Shown: positions 8,374-17,496 of the stretch, in pieces
How the letters are laid out: each line of letters begins with the position of its first letter
Position numbering within the stretch: the first letter of the stretch is position 1
Assembly: GCF_000294655.1 (NCBI RefSeq)
Contig: NZ_CAHP01000032.1
Span: 1-62,024, forward strand
DNA length: 62,024 bases
Direction of reading: 5' to 3'
Source: Magnetospirillum molischianum DSM 120
GTDB lineage: Bacteria > Pseudomonadota > Alphaproteobacteria > Rhodospirillales > Magnetospirillaceae
Made by a program: the position numbers and the translations under genes
Notes under the pieces: generated by a model
The model's database searches: none
Told to the model about the DNA's origin: nothing
Seen by the model: the letters and a program-made list of their open reading frames with translations, nothing else

Positions 8374-9498
8374 ATGATAAAAGTCCTGGTCGTTGACGAT
8401 TCTGCCCTGATGCGCAAGCACATGACACAAGTGCTTGAAGGCGCGGGAGATTTCGAGGTGATGACGGTCCGCAACGGGGCCGAGGCGCTCGATCTTCTCG
8501 AACGGTTCGACCCCGACGTCATCACCCTTGATGTCAACATGCCAGAAATGGACGGCATCACCTGTCTGGCCAATATCATGGCCCGACGGCCCAAGCCGGT
8601 GGTGATGGTGTCGTCTCTGACCGAAGAAGGGGCCGAGGTAACGCTTCAGGCGATGAGTCTGGGCGCGGTGGATTTCGTCCACAAGCCCGGCGGCACCATC
8701 TCGCTCTCGATCGACCAGATTCATTACGACCTGTTGACCAAGGTCCGCGCCGCCGCCAAGGCGCGAGTGCGCCGCTCGATTGGCCTGCGCCAGCGTCTGG
8801 AGACCCACCAACGCGGACGATCCGCCACGTCCACCCCCAGCCACAAGACACTTGCCCCCCTGCCGCGCGGCAAGATGGGCATTGTGTTGATCGGCGTTTC
8901 CACTGGCGGCCCCAGCACGCTGGAGGAGATTCTTCCGGTACTTCCTGCCGATTTCCCTTGGGCGGTGCTGGTCGCTCAACACATGCCCGGCAGTTTCACC
9001 GGCGTTTTTGCCCGCCGCCTCAACGATCTGTGCCAAATCCCGGTGGTCGAAGCCTTCCGCCAGACTCCGATCGAACCCGGAACGGTCTATATCGCCAAGG
9101 GCGATGCCGATCTGGTCGTGCTAAGACGTGGTACGGGATTCTGCGCCGCGCCCGTTCCCTCGTCAAAAGACTTTCTGTGGCATCCCAGCGTTCACCGGAT
9201 GGTCGCCAGCGCCGTCGATGTGGTGCCGATCGACCGGATGATCGCCGTCCAATTGACTGGCATGGGCGATGACGGTGCCGAAGCGATGGCCGAACTCCAT
9301 CGCCGCGGAGGCCGCACCATCGCCCAGGATGCCGCTTCGTCCATCGTGTTTGGCATGCCGAACGAACTGATCAAGCGCGGCGGTGCCGATCTGGTGATGC
9401 CAGCGGACCGAATTGGCGACCAACTGATTCAATGGCTGTCAGCCGAACCTCAATCGAGAAAGGAGGCTGGTCATGGCGCTCATAAATGCAGGGAATAG
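8374..9498 (+). CDS. cheB: CheB protein-glutamate methylesterase/deamidase
   Basis: This 374-aa enzyme removes methyl groups from receptor glutamates. The N-terminal receiver has the acidic pair in VVDDSA, phosphoacceptor D53 in TLDVNMPEMDG and the conserved Lys in VDFVHKPGG. A linker leads to the esterase domain with the catalytic Ser in GVSTGGPST, His in AQHMPGSFT and Asp in GMGDDGAEAM. All signature residues are present. It lies after the CheW gene, and its last 26 bases overlap the HEAT-protein gene, indicating coupled translation. Confidence 0.95.
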   Translation: MIKVLVVDDSALMRKHMTQVLEGAGDFEVMTVRNGAEALDLLERFDPDVITLDVNMPEMDGITCLANIMARRPKPVVMVSSLTEEGAEVTLQAMSLGAVDFVHKPGGTISLSIDQIHYDLLTKVRAAAKARVRRSIGLRQRLETHQRGRSATSTPSHKTLAPLPRGKMGIVLIGVSTGGPSTLEEILPVLPADFPWAVLVAQHMPGSFTGVFARRLNDLCQIPVVEAFRQTPIEPGTVYIAKGDADLVVLRRGTGFCAAPVPSSKDFLWHPSVHRMVASAVDVVPIDRMIAVQLTGMGDDGAEAMAELHRRGGRTIAQDAASSIVFGMPNELIKRGGADLVMPADRIGDQLIQWLSAEPQSRKEAGHGAHKCRE

Positions 9499-10108
9499 AA
9501 GCAAAACTCGCAAGACCGATACCACGCCGTCGCCCCAACCGACGAAAACCCTGGAAACCCTGCTGGAGGAACTCGATTCGGACGATGTTGGCCTCCGTCG
9601 CCGTGCCGCCCGCGATCTTGCCGATTTTCCCGAGGCAGTCCCGGCTCTGTGCCTTCGAGTTGCAACAGAAACCGCCCTGAGCGTGCGCACCGTGCTGTTT
9701 ACCGCCCTGATCCGCATGCGCTCGCCATCGGTGGTCGCCGGACTGGTGCCCTATCTCCGTTCCGAAGATGCCGGATTGCGCAACGCGGTGATCGAGGCGT
9801 TGCAGGATATGCCCGAGGAAGTTGCCCCGGTCATGGATGAATTGCTGGCCGATCCCGATAACGATGCGCGTATCTTCGCCGTTAATATCCTGAGCGCGTT
9901 GCCACATGCCAATGCCCCGCACTGGCTGGTTCAGGTGATTGACACCGATCCCCATGTCAACGTCTGCGCGGCTGCGGTCGATTGCCTGGCCGAGGTCGGC
10001 GATATTGCCGCAGTTCCACATCTTGAAAATCTAAGTCGTCGCTTTGCCGACCATCCCTTTATGCAATTCGCCGTCACAACGGCCATTCGCAGGATCAACG
10101 GGGAGTGA
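9473..10108 (+). CDS. HEAT-repeat protein of the chemosensory locus
   Basis: This 211-aa protein consists of about five alpha-helical HEAT-like repeats after a short basic N-terminus. Examples are LEELDSDDVGLRRRAARDLA, VVAGLVPYLRSEDAGLRNAV, and a later repeat ending DCLAEVGDIAAVPHL. Such repeats form curved protein-binding solenoids; no catalytic motif is visible. The start has a strong ribosome site (AAAGGAGG), sits inside the 3' end of cheB, and its stop overlaps the cheR start (GTGA). A role as adaptor or allosteric partner of CheB/CheR, or in linking the array to another complex, is inferred from position only. Confidence 0.85.
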   Translation: MALINAGNRSKTRKTDTTPSPQPTKTLETLLEELDSDDVGLRRRAARDLADFPEAVPALCLRVATETALSVRTVLFTALIRMRSPSVVAGLVPYLRSEDAGLRNAVIEALQDMPEEVAPVMDELLADPDNDARIFAVNILSALPHANAPHWLVQVIDTDPHVNVCAAAVDCLAEVGDIAAVPHLENLSRRFADHPFMQFAVTTAIRRINGE

Positions 10109-10983
10109 CGGCCGTGGCGGCATTGATAAAACCCAAGGAGCTTCCAAATCCTATTTCGGAGGAGGAATACGCAAAATTCTGCGAATTCTTTTATCGAAAA
10201 ACTGGAATTCTTTTCACGGAGAAGAAAAGATACTTCGTAGAAAGGCGGATCAACGATAGAATAAATAAGACAAATTCCAAAGATTTCCGAGAATATTTCG
10301 GATTGATCCGCTTCCAGGCCTGCGGCGAGGAATTGCAACATCTCGTCAACGTCATGACCGTCAATGAGACCTATTTCTTCCGCGAAGACTATCAGTTCGA
10401 TGCCTTGGTGAAGGGAATTCTACCGGAAATCGCCCGAACCAAACGTCCCGGCGATCCGATCCGCATCTGGTCTCTCCCCTGCTCGACCGGCGAAGAACCT
10501 TACTCGATCGCGATCTACATCCTCGACCGCTGGCGACAGTGCGACGAATACGACATTGAGATTTTGGCTTCGGACATCGACAGCCGGGTTCTGAATGACG
10601 CCAGACAAGGCATTTATAACGAGCGGGCGATCCATCGCCTGTCCGCCGAAGAGCGGACTCGGTTCTTCGTCCATCTGGGACCGGATCGCTTCCAGATCCG
10701 CGAGGAAATACGGGGATCGATCGAATTCTCGCTGATGAATATCGCCGACCCGCCGCAGATGAGCCGGTTTCGCAACATCGACCTGATCTTCTGCCGCAAC
10801 CTGCTGATCTATTTCGACGACGTAAGCCGCCGTCAGGCAGTCGAGACGATGTACGAATGCCTGGTACCGGGGGGGCTGATCTGCCTCGGACATTCCGAAA
10901 GCATGAGCCGGATGTCCTCGCTTTTCCGCCCCAGAAAGTTTGCCGACACGATTGTTTATCAGAAGCCAACCCATGGCGAATGA
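10105..10983 (+). CDS. cheR: CheR protein-glutamate O-methyltransferase
   Basis: This 292-aa enzyme methylates receptor glutamates using S-adenosylmethionine. The N-terminal helical domain (EYAKFCEFFYRKTGI) precedes the Rossmann-type domain with the SAM-binding motif WSLPCSTGEEPYS and later FRNIDLIFCRNLLIYFD. The length is usual for the family. The proposed GTG start overlaps the HEAT gene stop; a second GTG nine bases on would give MAALIKPK. It forms the adaptation pair with CheB for the soluble receptor, whose Glu-rich helices are the obvious substrate. Confidence 0.95.
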   Translation: MTAVAALIKPKELPNPISEEEYAKFCEFFYRKTGILFTEKKRYFVERRINDRINKTNSKDFREYFGLIRFQACGEELQHLVNVMTVNETYFFREDYQFDALVKGILPEIARTKRPGDPIRIWSLPCSTGEEPYSIAIYILDRWRQCDEYDIEILASDIDSRVLNDARQGIYNERAIHRLSAEERTRFFVHLGPDRFQIREEIRGSIEFSLMNIADPPQMSRFRNIDLIFCRNLLIYFDDVSRRQAVETMYECLVPGGLICLGHSESMSRMSSLFRPRKFADTIVYQKPTHGE

Positions 10984-10991
10984 GGACGCGC

Positions 10992-11372
10992 ATGAGCATG
11001 AAGAAAATCCTTGTCGTCGATGACGGCATCACCATGCGTCTGTTCTATCGCGAAGTGCTGGAAGGAGCCGGCTTCGAGGTCGAGGAGGCAGCCAACGGAG
11101 TCGAGGGACTCGAACGTGCCCTGCTCGGCGGATTCGACCTGATGGTCGTCGATATCAACATGCCGAAAATGGACGGTTATGAAATGGTCCGCCAAGTCCG
11201 CGGCGACCCGGCCTTGCGTGCGATTCCGGTGGTGACGGTCAGCACCGAGGAAAAGGATGAGGACGTCCTTAAAGCCTACACAGCCGGCGCCAATTTCTAC
11301 CTGACCAAGCCGGTTATCCCCGGCGATCTGATTGAAACAGTGCGATTGCTGACTGGGGTCGCGACACAATGA
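10992..11372 (+). CDS. CheY-like response regulator (receiver 1)
   Basis: This single-domain receiver of 126 aa has the acidic residues in VVDDGI, phosphoacceptor D54 in VVDINMPKMDG, the conserved Thr/Ser in VVTVSTEE and the Lys in FYLTKPV. It immediately precedes cheA and overlaps its start by four bases, so it is likely the main phospho-acceptor of this CheA. Two in-frame ATG codons six bases apart are possible starts. It has no output domain, so it acts by protein contact. Confidence 0.92.
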   Translation: MSMKKILVVDDGITMRLFYREVLEGAGFEVEEAANGVEGLERALLGGFDLMVVDINMPKMDGYEMVRQVRGDPALRAIPVVTVSTEEKDEDVLKAYTAGANFYLTKPVIPGDLIETVRLLTGVATQ

Positions 11373-13954
11373 CCCCGCTGCTGGCCCGTTTCCTTCCCGA
11401 GGCGCGCGACCTGATTCAGGTCGCCGCTACCGGCCTGCTCAACCTGGAAAAAAATCCCTCCGACGAAACGATCATCAACGACGTTTTCCGCTCGGTTCAC
11501 ACTTTGAAAGGCTCGTCCGGCCTATTCGAGGTAGCGGCGTTGACCCAATTGGTTCACGCGGCCGAGGATTTGCTGGGCGCGGTACGAGCCGGGCAGATCG
11601 CCCTGATATCCGACATGGTCGATATGCTGCTCGACGCCCTCGATCAGGTCAGTCTGTGGATCGACAGTCTGGAGCGAACCGAACGGCTGCCCGACGATGC
11701 CGAAGCGACGTCACGGCCGTTAGTGACCCGACTGCGCGGCTGCTGCCCCCAATCCGCCAGCAAGGCGAAGGCCACCACGGCAACGGCGGAGGATGGCGCG
11801 GCGGATTGGTTGGGATTGCTACCGGAATCCGACCGGCTGGCAGCCTTCGCCCACGCGGTATCGGGACATCCTCTGCTGGCATTGCATTATTGCCCAGACG
11901 AATCCTGCTTCTTTAGCGGCGAAGACCCGCTCAATCTGGTCCGCCAATGCCCCGAAATGCTGACCGGCTTCATCGTACCCCGTGCGCAGTGGGAGCCCTT
12001 GGACAGTTTCGAACCCTATCAGTGTCGTCTCGATTTTTTGATCCTGTCGTCCGCCCCACGGGCAGAGATCGAGCATCTCTTCCGCTATGTCACGGAACAG
12101 GTTCGTATCGCCGCCGTGGCACCTGAACATCTGATCCTGCTGGAAGGAAACAGCACGGATTGCACTGTTTGCGCCGATTTCGTCGCGGCCGCACGGACAG
12201 ACCTCGACGCCAAAGATTTCAACGCCCTGCGCCGGGCCGTTGACACCGAACTTGAACGAATCGATAGCACCTTGCGAGCCGCCTCAGCGCTTCGCTGGCT
12301 GAACGCGGTTCTGGGTTCTCCCCTGCCCAACCCGCTGTGGATCGGCGCCATGGTCGAAGCCATCGCAAGCGGCAAGCCGCCTTGTTTTGACCGTGCCACG
12401 ACGGAACCGAAGCTCAACACGCCACCCCCATCGCCCGCCATGTCACCGCTGTTCCACCGCATCCTTGGGGAACAGCGCCGCGTGCTGTCGTTGCCCGCAG
12501 AGCCGGATCAGATTCGAACCCGGATCGCCTCGGTGGTCGCCTCGATCACCAACCTCCTCGTCAGTGCGGGGCTAGCCGATCTGACAGAAACACTGACCCG
12601 AGCCAGCAGCCACGCATTCGAATACGGCTCTCCGACCCGGCTGCTCGACCTGCTGGAAGAGTGGGAACGGTGCGGCCCGACATCGATTCCGGCCGGGAAA
12701 CAACCGCCATCGATCGCCCCCGCATCGCCGGGAGGCTCCGTTGCGTCCCCCGAGGACGCCGCCTCAGAACGGACCACCGTCCGCATGCTGAAGGTCGATC
12801 AGGCCAAGATCGACCTTTTGATGAATCTGATTGGCGAGTTGGTGGTGTCAAAAAACAGCCTCCCCTTCCTTGCCAAGCGAGCCGAACAGGTTCACGGCTC
12901 CCGCGAGATGGCCCGCGAGATCAAGGACCAATACGCGGTCATCGACCGCCTTGCCCAGGAGATGCAGGGGGCGATCATGCAGGTTCGCATGCTCCCAGTC
13001 TCCGAGGTCTTTGAACGCTTCCCCCGTCTGGTCCGCGACCTGTCGCGCAAATTAGGCAAAACCATCAGCCTGGAAATCGAGGGCGAGGAAACGGCCGCCG
13101 ACAAGTCGATTATCGAATCGCTGGCCGATCCCTTGATCCATATCGTTCGCAACGCTCTTGATCACGGCATTGAATACCCTGACGAGCGACGCGCTTCGGG
13201 CAAGTCGTCTCACGCCGCCATTCGGCTTAAGGCTTTTCAAGAGGCCGATCAGGTCGTCATTGAGGTCGGTGACGACGGACGCGGCATCGACCCGGCCGCG
13301 ATCAAGGCCGCCGCAATCGCCAAGGAGGTTATCACCCAGGACCAAGCCGATCTTCTGAGCGATCAGGATGCCATCAACCTGATCTTTCATCCCGGCTTCT
13401 CGACCGCGGAACAGATTTCCGACCTATCGGGGCGGGGCGTCGGCATGGATGTGGTGCACAACACCATCGAACGACTGAACGGCACGGTCCAGGTTTCCTC
13501 TATTCTGGGCGAAGGAACCGTGGTGCGTCTGTCGCTGCCGCTCAGTATGGCGGTAACCCGCGTGATGATGGTCGAAACCGGCAGCCAATTGTTCGGTATT
13601 CCGATGGATATGATCGTTGAAACAGTTCGGGTTCCTGTAACCGCGATCAGAACCATCAAGCGGACCGAGACCTTCGTTCTGCGCGACACCCTGATCCCGC
13701 TGGTTCGGATGACGCGCCTGCTCAACCTGCCCGGTCGCCACCGTGACGAGGCCACGAACGAGGACGAAGCGGTCCTGGTCTGCCGGGTCAATGGCAGCCC
13801 GGTTGGGTTGGTGATCGACAGCTTCCGTGAGGGAATGGACGTAATTCTTAAACCGCTCGACGGATTGCTGGCCAATATCCCCGGTTATTCCGGTACCGCG
13901 TTACTGGGGGATGGTCGGGTGCTGCTGGTGCTCAATCTGAAGGAATTGCTCTGA
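11369..13954 (+). CDS. cheA: CheA sensor histidine kinase
   Basis: This 861-aa kinase is the core of the locus. The N-terminal P1 Hpt domain carries phospho-acceptor H44 (SVHTLKGSSG). A long middle region (about residues 130-460) has no clear motif and holds the probable P2 response-regulator docking segment. The dimerisation domain begins at KVDQAKIDLLMNLIGELVVS. The HATPase follows, with VRNALDHGIEYP (N box), GDDGRGID, a GRGVGMDVV loop and EGTVVRLSLPLSMA. A C-terminal CheW-like domain ends at the stop. It is longer than the usual 650-750 aa because of the middle part. Its start overlaps receiver 1 and its stop overlaps the STAS-like gene. Confidence 0.95.
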   Translation: MTPLLARFLPEARDLIQVAATGLLNLEKNPSDETIINDVFRSVHTLKGSSGLFEVAALTQLVHAAEDLLGAVRAGQIALISDMVDMLLDALDQVSLWIDSLERTERLPDDAEATSRPLVTRLRGCCPQSASKAKATTATAEDGAADWLGLLPESDRLAAFAHAVSGHPLLALHYCPDESCFFSGEDPLNLVRQCPEMLTGFIVPRAQWEPLDSFEPYQCRLDFLILSSAPRAEIEHLFRYVTEQVRIAAVAPEHLILLEGNSTDCTVCADFVAAARTDLDAKDFNALRRAVDTELERIDSTLRAASALRWLNAVLGSPLPNPLWIGAMVEAIASGKPPCFDRATTEPKLNTPPPSPAMSPLFHRILGEQRRVLSLPAEPDQIRTRIASVVASITNLLVSAGLADLTETLTRASSHAFEYGSPTRLLDLLEEWERCGPTSIPAGKQPPSIAPASPGGSVASPEDAASERTTVRMLKVDQAKIDLLMNLIGELVVSKNSLPFLAKRAEQVHGSREMAREIKDQYAVIDRLAQEMQGAIMQVRMLPVSEVFERFPRLVRDLSRKLGKTISLEIEGEETAADKSIIESLADPLIHIVRNALDHGIEYPDERRASGKSSHAAIRLKAFQEADQVVIEVGDDGRGIDPAAIKAAAIAKEVITQDQADLLSDQDAINLIFHPGFSTAEQISDLSGRGVGMDVVHNTIERLNGTVQVSSILGEGTVVRLSLPLSMAVTRVMMVETGSQLFGIPMDMIVETVRVPVTAIRTIKRTETFVLRDTLIPLVRMTRLLNLPGRHRDEATNEDEAVLVCRVNGSPVGLVIDSFREGMDVILKPLDGLLANIPGYSGTALLGDGRVLLVLNLKELL

Positions 13955-14205
13955 TGCCGATAAGGATTGAGCACAATCTGGTGATCTTCGACGGCATTTG
14001 TTCAGTCGAAGAGGCCCTACCTTTGCTTGAACACCTGCGCGAGCACCGGGAAACCGAGATCGATCTTAAATCTTGCACACATTTGCACACCGCCCTGCTC
14101 CAAACGCTGGCGGCATTTTCTCCACAGCACATCATTCCACCGGACGAATCGACCTTGGCCTGCTGGGTCATGCCGGTGATTGTCCGCGCCGGTAAGGAGA
14201 AATAA
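13954..14205 (+). CDS. Small STAS-like protein after cheA
   Basis: This 83-aa protein has the beta-alpha pattern of an anti-sigma-factor antagonist (STAS) domain: a hydrophobic strand NLVIFDGI, a helix, then EIDLKSCTHLHTALLQTLAA in the position of the usual D-L-S-x-V-x-x-x-D-S-[ST]-G loop. The usual Ser is a Thr or His here, so phosphorylation is uncertain. The ATG overlaps the cheA stop (TGATG). Its place between the chemosensory half and the receivers, in a locus that later encodes RsbR and RsbS, makes it a candidate physical link; that link is inference. Confidence 0.6.
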   Translation: MPIRIEHNLVIFDGICSVEEALPLLEHLREHRETEIDLKSCTHLHTALLQTLAAFSPQHIIPPDESTLACWVMPVIVRAGKEK

Positions 14206-14345
14206 GACCTCCCTCTCCTTCCCTTGCGGACGCCCCAAAGAGTCAGTCGAACCCTTGATTATTACCTTCGGGATAACGAACTACGTTGGTATGGAGCGAC
14301 ACATCGCATCCAATACCCATCGTCAGGGGTCCGGGAGTTTCCGCC

Positions 14346-14720
14346 TTGTCCAAACAAATCATGATTATCGACGATTCCCCCACCATGCTGATGAGCCTGA
14401 ACGGCATTCTGTCGAAGGCCGGTCTGACCGTGGTTCAGGCCCGGAATGGTGAAGAGGCCCTCGCGATTCTCAAGGGGGGGAGCAAACCCGATCTGATCGT
14501 CACCGACCTAAACATGGGGGCGATGAACGGGATCGAGTTGATCCGCAATATCCGCAAGTTGTCGGGGTTGCAATTCACTCCGACAATCGTGCTGACCACA
14601 GAATCGCAACAGGATCGCCGGACCGAGGCCAAAGCGGCCGGAGCGACCGGATGGATCGTAAAGCCGGTCGAAGCCGACGCCCTACTCCAGGTTGTGCGGC
14701 AACTCGTTCCGGGGGCATGA
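14346..14720 (+). CDS. CheY-like response regulator (receiver 2)
   Basis: This single-domain receiver of 124 aa starts [14 protein letters not shown] at a TTG preceded by GGGAG, with phosphoacceptor Asp in [11 protein letters not shown], Thr in VLTTES and Lys in WIVKPVEA. It is closely similar to receiver 3 downstream (both share GATGW[IL]VKPV and LLQVVRQ), so the two arose by duplication. It sits one base before the membrane-anchored receptor/CheZ-like gene. An upstream ATG would add 20 residues that do not look like a receiver. Confidence 0.88.
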   Translation: MSKQIMIIDDSPTMLMSLNGILSKAGLTVVQARNGEEALAILKGGSKPDLIVTDLNMGAMNGIELIRNIRKLSGLQFTPTIVLTTESQQDRRTEAKAAGATGWIVKPVEADALLQVVRQLVPGA

Positions 14721-14721
14721 G

Positions 14722-15951
14722 ATGACCTCGGCCCGGACAGCGGCTCTCGACTGGCGGTCCTGCGCCGGGGCGTGCGTGGTCGCCTTGATCGCCGTCCTGG
14801 CGGCCTGGCTGGGCGGAGTTCCTCTTGTCTCTAGCACCGCCGCATTGATTCTGGTCGCGACGATGATCGCGACGGGTCTGACGATCGCCATTCTACGCCA
14901 TTTCGAACCGGCGCGACCGCCGCAGCCGGGAACCGTTGCGAAACCGCTTCCGTCTGCCCCCAGCCTGATCGAGACCCCGAACTATTCCTCGGAGGTACCG
15001 TCACAGACGCGGGACGGTCTCGCGATGCTCGGCCGCCAGATCGATAGCTACCGCCCGCTGTTCAATAAGGTCAAAGTCGAAGCGACCGCGATCAACGAGG
15101 AAACGGAAACGGCGGCGACCGGAATTATCCTCCGGCTGCAATCTGTCGATCATGCCATTTCCGATCTGCTTGAATTCCTGGCCAGTTCCAACTCAAACGA
15201 CAAAGTAATCGCTTTGATCGAGCGAACCGAAGCCCACCTCGATTCAAACCGCCGCCTTATCAACGATTTTGTTATCCGGCGCGGTAACGATATCGAAGAA
15301 AGCCGGGTCCGGTTTCAAGACATCGAGGAAGTCACGGCCAGACTGGCAAAGACTATCGGCACCATCAGAACAATCGCTCGTCAAACCAATATGCTGGCCC
15401 TGAACGCCACGATCGAATCCGCTCGTGCGGGAGACGCTGGCAAGGGGTTTGCCGTCGTCGCGGGTGAGGTCAAGCTTCTGGCCCGACAATCGGACAAAGC
15501 CGCCGTCGAAATCAGCCGCGGGCTTGATTCACTGTGTCAGGCAATCGCCGCCAGCGTTGACTTGCTGATCGAAAAGCGGATCGAGCGAGAAAGAAGCGAA
15601 CTGGACACCATTTCCGATGCAATCGGAGAGTTGACTGAAAACATAGAACGTTTGGTCTCGCACCAACGCGATGTCCTCGAAAAGGTTCACGGTGAGAGCG
15701 AACGCATTGCGCAGCCTATCCTACAATTGATCGGGTCGATTCAATTCCAGGATATCACCCGCCAGCGCCTTGAAAGCCTTGCCGGAGAGTTCGATCAGGC
15801 CACTATTCATCTTGGATTGATCGAGGACTCGATGAGCGATCTGTCCAAAGGCAATCATGTTCCTGAATTAACCAACCTTATCACCTTGACGGCCACATCA
15901 CGTTCACCGGTATCGCGACAACCGGGCGATCTGGCAATCGAACTTTTCTAG
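14722..15951 (+). CDS. Membrane-anchored MCP-like protein with CheZ-like motif
   Basis: This 409-aa protein has two hydrophobic helices near its N-terminus ([20 protein letters not shown] and a second from residue about 40) with almost no loop between them, so it cannot be a periplasmic sensor. A short MCP signalling hairpin follows ([30 protein letters not shown]). The last third contains [16 protein letters not shown], in which D344 and Q348 have the D-x-x-x-Q spacing of the CheZ phosphatase site (QDLTGQ in E. coli). The chain ends IELF, recalling the short CheY-binding tail of CheZ. It may place a CheY phosphatase at the membrane or array. Homology to CheZ is inferred from the motif only. 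Confidence 0.75.
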   Translation: MTSARTAALDWRSCAGACVVALIAVLAAWLGGVPLVSSTAALILVATMIATGLTIAILRHFEPARPPQPGTVAKPLPSAPSLIETPNYSSEVPSQTRDGLAMLGRQIDSYRPLFNKVKVEATAINEETETAATGIILRLQSVDHAISDLLEFLASSNSNDKVIALIERTEAHLDSNRRLINDFVIRRGNDIEESRVRFQDIEEVTARLAKTIGTIRTIARQTNMLALNATIESARAGDAGKGFAVVAGEVKLLARQSDKAAVEISRGLDSLCQAIAASVDLLIEKRIERERSELDTISDAIGELTENIERLVSHQRDVLEKVHGESERIAQPILQLIGSIQFQDITRQRLESLAGEFDQATIHLGLIEDSMSDLSKGNHVPELTNLITLTATSRSPVSRQPGDLAIELF

Positions 15952-15966
15952 GGGGAGGACGCCGCG

Positions 15967-16338
15967 TTGAAACGAATCCTGATTATCGACGATTCCGCGA
16001 CCATCCTTCTCAGCATGGAAGGTGTGCTGGCCAAAGCCGGTTATGCAATCGACAAAGCCAGCAGCGGCGAGCAGGCGCTGACGATGCTGAACGACGGGCT
16101 CCGCCCCGATCTGATCATCACCGATCTATACATGGGGGCAATGACCGGAACAGACCTGATCCGTCTTGCCCGACAAGTGACAGGATTGCGTTTCACGCCG
16201 ATGTTGATGGTCACCACCGAATCTCAGCAAGACAAACGGATTGATGCCAAAACCGCCGGAGCGACCGGCTGGCTGGTCAAACCCGTAGCCCCGGCGGCTT
16301 TGCTGCAAGTGGTGCGGCAGGTCCTCCCTGAACGGTGA
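15967..16338 (+). CDS. CheY-like response regulator (receiver 3)
   Basis: This 123-aa receiver begins MKRILIIDDSATILL at a TTG after GGGGGAGG. It has the phosphoacceptor Asp in ITDLYMGAMTG, Thr in MVTTESQQD and Lys in GWLVKPVAP. It is a paralogue of receiver 2. Its stop overlaps the following CheZ-like gene, repeating the receiver plus CheZ-like pairing seen one gene earlier. Confidence 0.9.
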   Translation: MKRILIIDDSATILLSMEGVLAKAGYAIDKASSGEQALTMLNDGLRPDLIITDLYMGAMTGTDLIRLARQVTGLRFTPMLMVTTESQQDKRIDAKTAGATGWLVKPVAPAALLQVVRQVLPER

Positions 16339-17057
16339 CGGCCATGACCATGTTCCATCCGATAAAATTCTGTTGGAACCACCCCCGAGCCACCGCCCTG
16401 GCGGCGGCGGCACTCGTCTCTGGCCTCGGTGTCTGGCTCCACGGGATCTTGCCGCCGATCGCCGGATGGGGATTGGCCATGGCGGAGATCGGCCTGGGGA
16501 TTGGACTGGCCCGCCTGCTGTGGCCCCAGACCGAGCTTGTCGCCCGGTTGAATCAGAGCGAGAAAACAGCGCAACGAATCGCCGCCGAACTCGCTCACTA
16601 CCAGACCTTCACCGACATCCTGCGCCGACAGGGCGAGATGGTCACCGCCATCACAGAATCGGCTGCCATCACCCTGATCGACGGATTGCGAAATGTCGAT
16701 GCTGGAATAGATCGGATCGTCGCCGATTGCTCCGGCAACCTTAACCAGAATGCCGAAGAGATCGAGGAACTGTCGCGACTGATGATCCTGCTGATGGGCA
16801 GCATCCAGTTCCAGGACATCACTCGTCAGCAGATCGAACAAATGGCGCGGATGTCCGTGATGGTAGACCAGCATATCGCACTGGCTCATGCGGCGCTGGC
16901 CGATCTGTCCCGCCAGTTCGACACGACGTCACTGGCGGACAAGCTCGATCAGGTCTTTGCCGATTACGTCATGGCCGCACAGCGTGACAGCCACCGCGCC
17001 GCGCGCGGCGAAAGCACGGATCGGGAGGGCATCGGCGCGACAGTCGAACTGTTCTGA
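16335..17057 (+). CDS. Membrane-anchored CheZ-like protein
   Basis: This 240-aa protein has one or two N-terminal membrane helices (TALAAAALVSGLGVWLHGIL and GWGLAMAEIGLGIGLARLL), then a long helical hairpin. It lacks an MCP tip. The motif [20 protein letters not shown] places D161 and Q165 in the D-x-x-x-Q arrangement of the CheZ active site, and the C-terminus ends ATVELF. Its length is close to CheZ (about 214 aa) plus a membrane anchor. The start could be the GTG overlapping the upstream stop or the ATG nine bases later. It is a likely phosphatase for one or more of the four receivers, by motif and neighbourhood rather than proven family membership. Confidence 0.7.
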   Translation: MTAMTMFHPIKFCWNHPRATALAAAALVSGLGVWLHGILPPIAGWGLAMAEIGLGIGLARLLWPQTELVARLNQSEKTAQRIAAELAHYQTFTDILRRQGEMVTAITESAAITLIDGLRNVDAGIDRIVADCSGNLNQNAEEIEELSRLMILLMGSIQFQDITRQQIEQMARMSVMVDQHIALAHAALADLSRQFDTTSLADKLDQVFADYVMAAQRDSHRAARGESTDREGIGATVELF

Positions 17058-17092
17058 TCCAACCAGTCCCCATTCGGATAAGGAGCGAGGGC

Positions 17093-17470
17093 ATGGCCTC
17101 CATTCTGTTAGTTGACGATGTGATGGTGGTGCGCATGACCCTGCGTAAGTTCCTTGAGCGCGGAGGCCATACCGTCCAGGAGTGTGACAATGGATTGGAA
17201 GCGATCGGACACCTCAATTCGGGCCGCTTCGACGTCGTACTTACCGACATATGGATGCCAGGCGGTAACGGAGTCGATCTGATCCGCACACTGAAAGAGA
17301 CCGGGATCAAGACAAGAGTGATCGCCATTACCGGGGGCGCGCCACGGGCACCACAGGAATATTCGATGGAAGAAGCCCAAAAAGCCGGGGCCGACGGAGT
17401 TTTGCTAAAGCCGGTAACCAAGGACGAATTGCTGTCGGCCGTTGCCGCCGTCATGGAGCTACGGACATAG
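17093..17470 (+). CDS. CheY-like response regulator (receiver 4)
   Basis: This 125-aa receiver has [10 protein letters not shown] at the N-terminus, phosphoacceptor Asp in [14 protein letters not shown], Thr in [10 protein letters not shown] and Lys in [11 protein letters not shown]. It belongs to a different subgroup from receivers 2 and 3 (longer beta4-alpha4 loop). It follows AAGGAG and lies just before rsbR, at the junction of the chemosensory and stressosome halves. It could be the target of the terminal histidine kinase or of CheA. Confidence 0.9.
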   Translation: MASILLVDDVMVVRMTLRKFLERGGHTVQECDNGLEAIGHLNSGRFDVVLTDIWMPGGNGVDLIRTLKETGIKTRVIAITGGAPRAPQEYSMEEAQKAGADGVLLKPVTKDELLSAVAAVMELRT

Positions 17471-17496
17471 GCCGCGACGATCCGGGAGGAGATCAG

